Below, in pieces: positions 4,120-9,692 of a stretch of DNA of 9,692 bases. Source of the stretch: Pseudomonadota bacterium (GTDB lineage Bacteria > Pseudomonadota > Alphaproteobacteria > Rhizobiales > Xanthobacteraceae); assembly GCA_023434095.1 (NCBI GenBank), contig JAEYTJ010000177.1, forward strand, positions 1 through 9,692, written 5' to 3'. The notes beneath the pieces are model-generated. The model was given only the letters and a program-made list of their open reading frames with translations, was not told the origin of the DNA and did no database searches. A program made the position numbers and the translations under genes. The stretch's first letter is position 1. Each line of letters begins with the position of its first letter.

Positions 4120-6218
4120 GCCTCGACACCACGCTGCCTCCCGCCGCCGACCATCCGCCAGAGGTCCGCTCCTTTCGCGGGCAGACGCTGAGCGACCCCT
4201 ATGCCTGGCTCAGGGCCGAGAACTGGCGCGAGGTCATGCGCGACCCCGCCCTTCTCGCCCCCGACATTCGCGACTGGCTGGAAGCCGAGAACGCCGCCGC
4301 CGAGGCGTGGCTGGCGCCCCACGCCCCCCAGCGCAAGCAGCGGGTCAAGGAGATGCGCGGGCGCATCAAGGAGGACGACGCCTCGGTGCCGTCCGCCGAC
4401 GGCCCGTTCGCCTATTTCACCCGCTTCCGCGAGGGCGGCCAGCACCCGCTGGTCTGCCGTCGTCCCGCCGGTGCCATCGCCGGGGAGACCGTGCTGCTCG
4501 ACGGCGACGCGCTGGCGGAAGGAAAGGCCTATTTCCAGTTCGGCGACGCCCGCCAGTCGCCCGACCACCGCCTCTACGCCTGGACCGCCGACGAGGCCGG
4601 TTCGGAATACTACACGCTGCGCATCCACGACATCGAGGCCGGCACCGACCTGCCCGACCTGATCGCCGAGACCACCGGCGACGTGCTGTGGAGCGCCGAC
4701 GGCGCCCATCTCTTCTATATCAAGCGCGATGCCGAACACCGGCCGAGCTTCGTCTACCGCCACCGCCTCGGCACCGACCCGGCGGAAGACGTGCTCGTCT
4801 ATGAGGAGCCGGACAAGGGCTTTTTCGTCTCGCTCGGCCACACCCAGTCGCGCCGCGTCGGTCTGATCTCCTGCGGCGCCCACGCCACCAGCGAAGCCTG
4901 GCTGATCGATCTGGCGGCCCCCCTCGCCCCGCCGGTCCTCGTCGAGCCGCGCGTGCCGGGCCTGCGTTACGGGGTCGAGCACCATCCCTCGCTCGATGGC
5001 GTGGAAAGCCTCGTCATCGAGACCAATGCCGACGGCGCCGAGGACTTCAAGATCGTCGCGGCCCCGCTCGACGCGCCCGGCCGCGCCCATTGGCGCGATC
5101 TGGTTCCGCACAAGCCGGGGCGCCTGCTGCTGTCGGTGTGCGTGCTGCGCGATCACCTCATCCGGCTGGAGCGCGAGGACGGATTGCCGCGCCTCGTCGT
5201 CCGCGCGCTTGGCGATGGCGGCGAGCATGCGGTCGCCTTCGCGGAAGAAACCTATTCGCTCGGCTTCGATCCCGGCTTCGGCTTCGACAAGACCGAAATC
5301 CGCTTCACCTATTCCTCCATGACCACGCCGTCCGAGGTGTGGGACTACCATATGGCGAGCCGCGCCCGCGTGCTGCGCAAGCGCCAGGACGTGCCGTCCG
5401 GCCACGACCCCAAGCGCTATGTCACCCGGCGGCTGATGGCGCCGGCGGCGGATGGCGAGTTGGTTCCGGTGTCGCTGCTCTATGCCGCCGACACGCCGCT
5501 CGACGGCAGCGCGCCCTGCCTGCTCTATGGATATGGCGCCTACGGCATCTCCATCCCCTCGGGCTTCTCCACCTCGCGCCTGTCGCTGGTGGATCGGGGC
5601 TTCGTCTTCGCCATCGCCCACATTCGCGGCGGCACGGAGAAGGGCTGGCGCTGGTACCGCGAGGGCAAGCTGGCGAAGAAGACCAACAGCTTCACCGACT
5701 TCATCGCCGCCGGCGAACACCTGATCGCCGAGAAGATCGTGGCGGCGGACCGCATCGTCGCCCATGGCGGCTCGGCCGGCGGCATGCTGATGGGCGCAGT
5801 GGCCAACATGCGGCCGGACCTCTTCGCCGGCATCGTGGCGGAAGTGCCCTTCGTCGACGTGCTCAACACCATGCTCGACGACACGCTGCCGCTGACCCCG
5901 CCGGAATGGCCGGAATGGGGCAATCCGATCGCCGATGCCGAAGCCTTCGGCACCATCCGGGGCTATTCGCCCTATGACAATGTGACGGCGCAGGACTATC
6001 CCGCGCTGTTCGCGCTGGCCGGGCTCACCGATCCGCGCGTCACCTATTGGGAACCCGCGAAATGGGTGGCGAAGCTTCGCGCCACCAGGACAGACCGGCG
6101 CCCGCTGCTGCTGCGTACCAATATGGAGGCCGGCCATGGCGGCGCGTCCGGCCGTTTCGACCGGCTGGAGGAGACCGCGATGATCTACGCCTTCGCCCTG
6201 GCCACCGCCGGGCGCTGA
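4116..6218 (+). CDS. ptrB: Oligopeptidase B (S9A family serine peptidase)
   Basis: This 700-residue enzyme, close to the roughly 690 of the family, cleaves short peptides after Arg or Lys in the cytosol. Residues to about 70 and the N-terminal beta-propeller (about 70-420) act as a size filter. The alpha/beta-hydrolase domain follows (about 435-695), with LLYGYGAYG and HIRGGTEKGWRWYREGKL. The triad is S553 in GGSAGG, D639 in GLTDPRV and H674 in AGHGG; the spacing matches the E. coli enzyme. E597 and E600 in PPEWPEWGNP correspond to the acidic S1 pocket, which supports Arg/Lys specificity. The start is the GTG at 4116, with AAGGA at 4103-4107, overlapping the msrB stop. Upstream codons in this frame lie within msrB and are not coding for this protein. 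Co-transcription with msrB suggests a combined repair and turnover role, which is inference. Confidence 0.95.
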   Translation: MSLDTTLPPAADHPPEVRSFRGQTLSDPYAWLRAENWREVMRDPALLAPDIRDWLEAENAAAEAWLAPHAPQRKQRVKEMRGRIKEDDASVPSADGPFAYFTRFREGGQHPLVCRRPAGAIAGETVLLDGDALAEGKAYFQFGDARQSPDHRLYAWTADEAGSEYYTLRIHDIEAGTDLPDLIAETTGDVLWSADGAHLFYIKRDAEHRPSFVYRHRLGTDPAEDVLVYEEPDKGFFVSLGHTQSRRVGLISCGAHATSEAWLIDLAAPLAPPVLVEPRVPGLRYGVEHHPSLDGVESLVIETNADGAEDFKIVAAPLDAPGRAHWRDLVPHKPGRLLLSVCVLRDHLIRLEREDGLPRLVVRALGDGGEHAVAFAEETYSLGFDPGFGFDKTEIRFTYSSMTTPSEVWDYHMASRARVLRKRQDVPSGHDPKRYVTRRLMAPAADGELVPVSLLYAADTPLDGSAPCLLYGYGAYGISIPSGFSTSRLSLVDRGFVFAIAHIRGGTEKGWRWYREGKLAKKTNSFTDFIAAGEHLIAEKIVAADRIVAHGGSAGGMLMGAVANMRPDLFAGIVAEVPFVDVLNTMLDDTLPLTPPEWPEWGNPIADAEAFGTIRGYSPYDNVTAQDYPALFALAGLTDPRVTYWEPAKWVAKLRATRTDRRPLLLRTNMEAGHGGASGRFDRLEETAMIYAFALATAGR

Positions 6219-6239
6219 AGATCGATCCTTCCAGGCATG

Positions 6240-6265
6240 AAAAAGGGCGCCCACCGGGCGCCCTT
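6240..6265. terminator. Terminator between ptrB and the convergent membrane-protein gene
   Basis: AAGGGCGCCC (6243-6252) and GGGCGCCCTT (6256-6265) form a perfect 10-bp stem with an ACC loop. The T-run (TTTTT, 6244-6240) is on the minus strand, 25 to 50 nt beyond the stop of the minus-strand gene, so it is a canonical terminator for that gene. It also lies 22 bp after the ptrB stop, but has only two T residues in that direction. Confidence 0.82.
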
Positions 6266-6289
6266 CGCACATCTCGAACGCGCGGCCGC

Positions 6290-7483
6290 TCAGTCGCGGG
6301 CGACGCTGCCGGCAACATGGTCGCGCAGAGCCTGTAGCGAGGCGAAGCGCAGCACGCCGTCCGGCAGGTCGGCTTCGATCGAGCCGTCGGAATAGAGCGT
6401 GTAGCTCATGCCGCCGATCGTGCCGGATTTCAGCACGGTGACGGAGGGCTCGGCGGGTGCCGGCTCCTCGGCGAGCAGGTCGTTATCGCTGAGGAAAGAC
6501 GATGGCAGCGGCTCCGGCTCGGGCTCCGGCAGGAACGGTTCCCGCTCGGACGCGACCGGCGCTTCCTCGTCCTCCGGTTCGGAGACAGGACGGTTCGGCG
6601 CATGCCCTGCCCCGGCGGTCGTGCGCAGGAAGCCCGGCAGTTCGCGGCGCGCAGGCTCGCTGGGCGAGGGCTCCGCAGGCGACGGCATAGCCGGCATAGG
6701 CATGGGCGGCGAAGGCTCATGCCGAACGGGTTCGACGCGCGGTGGCTCCGGCCGCGCCGACTCCAGCCTGAACGGCTCCGTCCGCAGGGACTCAGGCCGC
6801 AGGGGCTCGGGCCGCAGCGCGTCGACACGCGGCGGCTCGTTGCGAGGCGCCTCTTGCCGCGGCGGCTCCGCCCGCACGGGGTCGGCGCGCACCGGCTCGA
6901 CCCGCGGAGGTTCCGCCCGCCGGCCTTCCGGCCGCGCGGCTCCGGGGAGAGGGGAGCGGAAGGGAGGCAAGGGCTCGGCTTCCGGCTCGCTCTCGGGCGC
7001 GAAGGCCGGCTCGGGTTCGAACTCCGGCTCCGCCTCGAAGGCCGCTTCGCCCGCACGTGGCGGCGCCGAGGGGCGCTTGCGGCCGAACCAGGCGGGAGGC
7101 TCGCGCGTCTCGTCGAGGGGCGCGAGGTCGAGCGGGGCCAGCTCCTGTGGCGGGCGCACGGGGGCCGGCTCCTCATAGGTCGGGACGGCCGGCACATCGG
7201 CGTCCACGGCCAGCGCGGCCGCCACCGTCTCGGTCCGAAGGACGGGATGCTCGTCCTCCAGCGGCTCGAAATGCACCGCGCCTTCCAGCTTGTCGGCGAT
7301 GTCGGTCAAGATCCGCAGAATGAAGCCGAGAGCGACCATCAGAAGACCGCCGACAAAAATCGAGCTGCCGACCATCATCAGGCCTGCGCCGGAAGTCGTC
7401 TCTGCGGAACCGAACCCGATTAGCCCGAAGACGATGCCAAGCACGGCCAGAGCCGCGCCGATTCCGATGACTGCTGCACCCAT
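6290..7483 (-). CDS. Two-helix membrane protein with pentapeptide-repeat linker and C-terminal YSDGSIEA domain
   Basis: This 397-residue protein of unknown function has two N-terminal hydrophobic helices (about 3-25 and 31-59). A Pro/Glu/Arg-rich, presumably disordered region runs from about 75 to 345. It contains thirteen uninterrupted units of the form x-[E/D]-[P/A/S]-x-R (residues 190-254), such as AEPPR, VEPVR, QEAPR and TEPFR. The C-terminal 50 residues (SVTVLKSGTIGGMSYTLYSDGSIEADLPDGVLRFASLQALRDHV) look like a small folded beta-alpha domain that I associate with Hyphomicrobiales membrane proteins, without a function. The repeats suggest a flexible tether holding that domain away from the membrane; this is inference. 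The start is supported by GGAG seven bases before the ATG. The gene is divergent from sod, has a terminator downstream, and carries a motif shared with mucR upstream. Confidence 0.85.
   Translation of the reverse strand: MGAAVIGIGAALAVLGIVFGLIGFGSAETTSGAGLMMVGSSIFVGGLLMVALGFILRILTDIADKLEGAVHFEPLEDEHPVLRTETVAAALAVDADVPAVPTYEEPAPVRPPQELAPLDLAPLDETREPPAWFGRKRPSAPPRAGEAAFEAEPEFEPEPAFAPESEPEAEPLPPFRSPLPGAARPEGRRAEPPRVEPVRADPVRAEPPRQEAPRNEPPRVDALRPEPLRPESLRTEPFRLESARPEPPRVEPVRHEPSPPMPMPAMPSPAEPSPSEPARRELPGFLRTTAGAGHAPNRPVSEPEDEEAPVASEREPFLPEPEPEPLPSSFLSDNDLLAEEPAPAEPSVTVLKSGTIGGMSYTLYSDGSIEADLPDGVLRFASLQALRDHVAGSVARD
6722..6916 (-). repeat. Thirteen tandem 15-bp degenerate units encoding x-[ED]-[PAS]-x-R
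   Basis: Within the membrane-protein gene, residues 190-254 divide exactly into thirteen five-residue units, each ending in Arg. The DNA is correspondingly 13 x 15 bp, with diverged bases, so it is an old expansion and not a recent slippage array. A fourteenth unit (HEPSP) lacks the Arg. Confidence 0.85.
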
Positions 7484-7521
7484 GAAGAAACTCCGCCGGA
7501 CCGATTCGCCGTCGGCCCTTC

Positions 7522-7548
7522 TTGTACGAGACCTTACGTCCAGTACAG
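7522..7548 (-). promoter_or_regulatory. Candidate operator/promoter element upstream of the repeat-linker membrane protein
   Basis: Read toward the gene starting at 7483, this is CTG-N4-GGACGTA-N6-CGTACAA, the same gapped pattern as upstream of mucR. All 17 fixed positions and both spacers match. It ends 39 bp before the ATG. TACAAG (7526-7521) occupies the place of TACAAT at mucR and could be a -10. The regulator is unknown. Confidence 0.4.
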
Positions 7549-7649
7549 CTTTAACGAAAGCGGGCGCGCACCCCGACGCCCCGTTTCTCCGCCCGGCAGG
7601 CTCTCGGCACGGCAGCGGGGAAGAATTCGGCCGCGCGCGACGCTTTTGG

Positions 7650-7678
7650 TTGTCGCCTGCCGCGCGGCGCCCTATCTA
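7650..7678 (+). promoter_or_regulatory. Candidate sigma-70 promoter for sodB
   Basis: TTGTCG (7650-7655) and TATCTA (7673-7678) are separated by 17 bp. Transcription would start near 7685, leaving a leader of about 80 nt before the ATG at 7767, and no competing gene lies between. I see no clear operator for an iron or redox regulator. Confidence 0.5.
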
Positions 7679-7766
7679 GTCGGTGCCGATCTTTCACGGT
7701 GCCTGCGCACCCGCGAGGGGCGCCGACGCGGCGCGGCCGGATTTCATTTCTGCGGAGACAGATTCC

Positions 7767-8363
7767 ATGTCCTTCACGCTTCCCGAGCTTCCCTACTCCT
7801 ACGACGCCCTCGCCCCCTACATGTCGCGCGAGACGCTCGAATATCATCACGACAAGCACCACCTCGCCTATGTGAACAACGGCAACAACCTGCTGAAGGG
7901 CACCGAGTGGGAAGGCCAGTCGCTGGAAGAGATCGTCAAGGGCTCCTTCGGCAAGAATGCCGGCCTGTTCAACAATGCCGGCCAGCACTTCAACCACATT
8001 CATTTCTGGAAGTGGATGAAGCCGAATGGCGGTGGCGCGATCCCCGGCGAGCTTGAGAAGAAGATCGTCGAGGATCTCGGCTCGGTCGACAAGATGAAGG
8101 AGGACTTCATCCAGGCCGGCGTCACCCAGTTCGGCTCGGGCTGGAACTGGCTCGCGGTCAAGGACGGCAAGATCGTCGTCATGAAGACCGCCAATGGCGA
8201 GAACCCCCTCGTCCACGGCGCCACCCCGATCCTCGGCTGCGATGTGTGGGAGCACTCCTACTACATCGACTATCGCAACCGCCGCCCGGACTACCTCAAG
8301 GCGTTCGTCGACAACCTGGTGAACTGGGAATACGTCGCCGAGCTCTATTCCAAGGCCGTCTGA
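7767..8363 (+). CDS. sodB: Superoxide dismutase, Fe (or Fe/Mn) type
   Basis: This 198-residue protein, the standard length, converts superoxide to oxygen and hydrogen peroxide. Metal ligands are H27 (LEYHHDKHH), H77 (FNHIHFW), D159 and H163 (CDVWEHSYY). Q73, in AGQHFNH, and FGSGWNWL (122-129) are the Fe-type choices; Mn enzymes have Gly at the first site and Gln before GSGW. Some rhizobial relatives are active with either metal, so Mn use cannot be excluded. There is no signal peptide, so it is cytosolic. The start MSFTLPELPYSYDAL matches the family and has GGAG nine bases upstream; an in-frame ATG at 7683 would add an unrelated N-terminus. It appears to be monocistronic, with its own promoter (7650-7678) and terminator (8383-8414). 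Confidence 0.97.
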   Translation: MSFTLPELPYSYDALAPYMSRETLEYHHDKHHLAYVNNGNNLLKGTEWEGQSLEEIVKGSFGKNAGLFNNAGQHFNHIHFWKWMKPNGGGAIPGELEKKIVEDLGSVDKMKEDFIQAGVTQFGSGWNWLAVKDGKIVVMKTANGENPLVHGATPILGCDVWEHSYYIDYRNRRPDYLKAFVDNLVNWEYVAELYSKAV

Positions 8364-8382
8364 TCGGTCCTGGCAGAAATCG

Positions 8383-8414
8383 GGGCGCCGTCGCTGGCCG
8401 ACGGCGCCCTTTTT
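8383..8414 (+). terminator. Rho-independent terminator of sodB
   Basis: GGGCGCCGTCG (8383-8393) and CGACGGCGCCC (8399-8409) form a perfect 11-bp stem around a CTGGC loop, followed directly by TTTTT (8410-8414). It lies 20 bp after the sodB stop and ends just before the convergent secreted-protein gene. Confidence 0.92.
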
Positions 8415-8431
8415 CGTGGCCGGATGCCCGT

Positions 8432-8806
8432 CTACTGGCCGAACGGGACCTGGGTGCGCGGCCCCGCCGGGCGCGGCCCCGGCGGCCAGCCCTGCACGCA
8501 GTAGTCGTTCCAGAAATTGAACTGCCAGGCCGAGCGCCACTGATAGAGCCAGTTGTCGCATTCCGCCTTGCTGCGGAAGCAGCCGTCGACGGTGCGGCCT
8601 TCGATGAAGTCGTAATTCCACGGCGCCTGGCGGCGGCCGGTGAAATGGCCGTACCAGAGCTTCGCCGGGTTCGTTGCGGCCGCCATCTTTCGGCAGTCCC
8701 CGCCGGGGAAGGTCCCGGTGAATTCATAGGCTTGCGCCGGCCCGCCGGCGGCCCCCACCATCAGGCAGGCGAAGACCGCTGCCGACGCAATTATTTTCCC
8801 GCGCAT
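8432..8806 (-). CDS. Small secreted Trp/Cys-rich protein
   Basis: This 124-residue protein has a clear Sec signal peptide, MRGKIIASAAVFACLMVGAA then GGPAQA, with cleavage likely after A26. The mature part of about 98 residues has four cysteines (C38, C76, C83, C103), enough for two disulfides. It is unusually aromatic, as in KLWYGHF, NWLYQWRSAWQFNFWNDYC and GWPPGP. The last 16 residues are Pro/Gly-rich. I recognise no catalytic motif; uncharacterised periplasmic proteins of this look occur in Hyphomicrobiales. The start has GGAGG eight bases upstream. It converges on sodB and lies downstream of the transporter gene on the same strand, separated by 131 bp that contain a strong palindrome, so it probably has its own promoter. 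Confidence 0.8.
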   Translation of the reverse strand: MRGKIIASAAVFACLMVGAAGGPAQAYEFTGTFPGGDCRKMAAATNPAKLWYGHFTGRRQAPWNYDFIEGRTVDGCFRSKAECDNWLYQWRSAWQFNFWNDYCVQGWPPGPRPAGPRTQVPFGQ

Positions 8807-8884
8807 GGCACTTTCCTCCGGGGCCCGGCAATGTCGCGGCCCGCTCTCATCAATGTATGCGCCCGCCGCACGAGGGAAAGGGGC

Positions 8885-8944
8885 CGCTAGAGCACGCCTT
8901 ATCCGATCAGATTGGTTCAATCTGATCGGATCGCACGCTAGAGC
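8885..8944. repeat. Palindromic element with 9-bp flanking direct repeats
   Basis: ATCCGATCAGATTG (8901-8914) and CAATCTGATCGGAT (8918-8931) form a perfect 14-bp inverted repeat with a GTT spacer. CGCTAGAGC occurs directly repeated on both sides, at 8885-8893 and 8936-8944. The right copy contains the stop codon of the transporter gene. No T-run follows in either direction, so it is not a textbook terminator, although the RNA hairpin would still protect a 3' end. It looks like a short dispersed intergenic repeat. Confidence 0.75.
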
Positions 8945-9692
8945 CAGCGGATCATCCTGAGCCACGCCACCAGCCCGACGCCGAGCCCGGCGGCGAGGAT
9001 GGTCACCGCCCAGAAGCCGTTCGGGTCCTGCGCGCCGGGAATGCCCTCCACATTCATGCCCATCAGCCCGGTGATCAGCGTCAGCGGCGCGAAGATCACC
9101 GTCACCGCCGCCAGCACGAGCATGGAGCGGTTCATCTGCTCGGCCCGACGTTCCACCATCTGGTCGTAGATGACGGCAGCGCGGTCGCGCACCGAAACCA
9201 GCTCCTCGGCGAAGCGCGTCACCCGGTCCGCCGCCTCGCGCAGCCGATTGCGGTCGCGCGGGGAGAGCCATTCGGCGTCTTCCAGCGAGAAATGGTTCAG
9301 TGCCTCCCGCTGCGGGGCGATGTAGCGGCGCAGGATGATGGCGACGCGCCGCACCTCGGAAACCTTTGGGCTGAGATTGGACAGCGTGGCGCTCAGCACC
9401 TGCTCTTCCAGCTCGTCCGCCTGCTCCGCCAGCGCGGTGATCACCGTGTCCATGCGGTCGACGAGGCGCATGGAGAGATCGGCGACGAATTCGCCCGGGG
9501 TGCGCGGCGCCCGGCCGCGCTGGATGGCGTCCTCGAAGTCGCCGACCGCCGACAGCGCCCGCCGCCGCACCGAGACGATGCGGTGCGGCTCCACCCAGAA
9601 GCGGATCGAGTGCATCTCGTCGGGGAGCGAATAGGGCATCAGGTTGATGCCGCGCAGATTGAGGAAGGCGCCGTTGTCGAAGAGCGCGCAGC
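8938..9692 (-). CDS. zntB: ZntB/CorA family divalent-cation transporter, C-terminal part (start beyond right edge)
   Basis: The window holds the last 250 residues; the N-terminus lies past 9692, and the frame is open across the edge (ALFDNGAFLNLRGINLMP). ZntB and CorA form pentameric inner-membrane channels for divalent metals. The visible part has the end of the cytosolic alpha/beta funnel domain (DEMHSIRFWVEPHRIVSVRRR), a long helical stalk (ELEEQVLSATLSNLSPKVSEVRRVAIILRRYIAPQREAL onward) and two membrane helices (MLVLAAVTVIFAPLTLITGLMG; FWAVTILAAGLGVGLVAWL). The signature between them is GMNVEGIPG, closer to ZntB (GMNVGGIP) than to classical CorA (GMNF). The protein ends RMIRWL with a very short basic tail. 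Metal specificity cannot be assigned from sequence alone. Confidence 0.88.
   Translation of the reverse strand, partial: CALFDNGAFLNLRGINLMPYSLPDEMHSIRFWVEPHRIVSVRRRALSAVGDFEDAIQRGRAPRTPGEFVADLSMRLVDRMDTVITALAEQADELEEQVLSATLSNLSPKVSEVRRVAIILRRYIAPQREALNHFSLEDAEWLSPRDRNRLREAADRVTRFAEELVSVRDRAAVIYDQMVERRAEQMNRSMLVLAAVTVIFAPLTLITGLMGMNVEGIPGAQDPNGFWAVTILAAGLGVGLVAWLRMIRWL

Noticed and set aside
3960..6272. A 770-codon open frame antisense to msrB and ptrB
   Set aside because: Long antisense frames are common in GC-rich genes with G/C-ending codons. The translation is compositionally odd, has no domain, and lies opposite a complete and certain oligopeptidase B.
6408..7178. Plus-strand frame encoding a Gly/Ser/Arg repeat protein
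   Set aside because: It is the shadow of the pentapeptide repeat on the other strand. The real frame has a ribosome site, membrane helices and a folded C-terminal domain.

Overview
This 9.7-kb window reads as ordinary chromosomal DNA of a high-GC alphaproteobacterium. The gene content points to Hyphomicrobiales, plausibly the Xanthobacter/Ancylobacter/Starkeya side. The evidence is a MucR/Ros regulator, a DUF5330 membrane-anchored protein next to sufE, a short DnaA-domain-IV-like protein coupled to a DUF6456 protein, and G/C-ending codons throughout. No transposase, phage gene, CRISPR array, rRNA or tRNA was seen.

Layout, left to right. (1) 1-253, minus: the N-terminal part of a single-pass membrane protein that runs off the left edge. 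(2) 456-998, plus: DUF5330 protein. (3) 1070-1504, plus: sufE, which meets (4) DUF6456 (1501-2049, minus) tail to tail, the two stop codons sharing one CTAG. (5) 2042-2419, minus: short DnaA-C-like DNA-binding protein, overlapping the DUF6456 start by 8 bp. (6) 2625-2885, plus: doubtful small basic ORF. (7) 2897-3319, minus: mucR-type regulator with half of its zinc ligands replaced, followed by its own terminator. (8) 3685-4119, plus: msrB, overlapping by 4 bp (9) ptrB/opdB oligopeptidase B (4116-6218, plus). (10) 6290-7483, minus: two-helix membrane protein with a long Pro/Glu/Arg pentapeptide-repeat linker and a compact C-terminal domain. (11) 7767-8363, plus: iron-type superoxide dismutase with a classical promoter and terminator. 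(12) 8432-8806, minus: small secreted Trp/Cys-rich protein. (13) 8938-9692, minus: C-terminal 250 residues of a ZntB/CorA-type transporter, running off the right edge.

Functionally the window mixes housekeeping (Fe-S assembly by SufE) with redox defence and repair (SodB, MsrB), protein turnover (oligopeptidase B), metal homeostasis (ZntB-like) and global regulation (MucR, DnaA-C-like/DUF6456). MsrB and oligopeptidase B are translationally coupled, which could link oxidised-protein repair to peptide clearance, but this is inference.

I did not find a clearly new system. The most interesting non-genic signal is a gapped motif, CTG-N4-GGACGTA-N6-CGTACAA on the minus strand, that occurs upstream of both mucR and the repeat-linker membrane protein with identical spacing. 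Second is a perfect 14-bp palindrome at the end of the transporter gene, flanked by 9-bp direct repeats that look like a target-site duplication.
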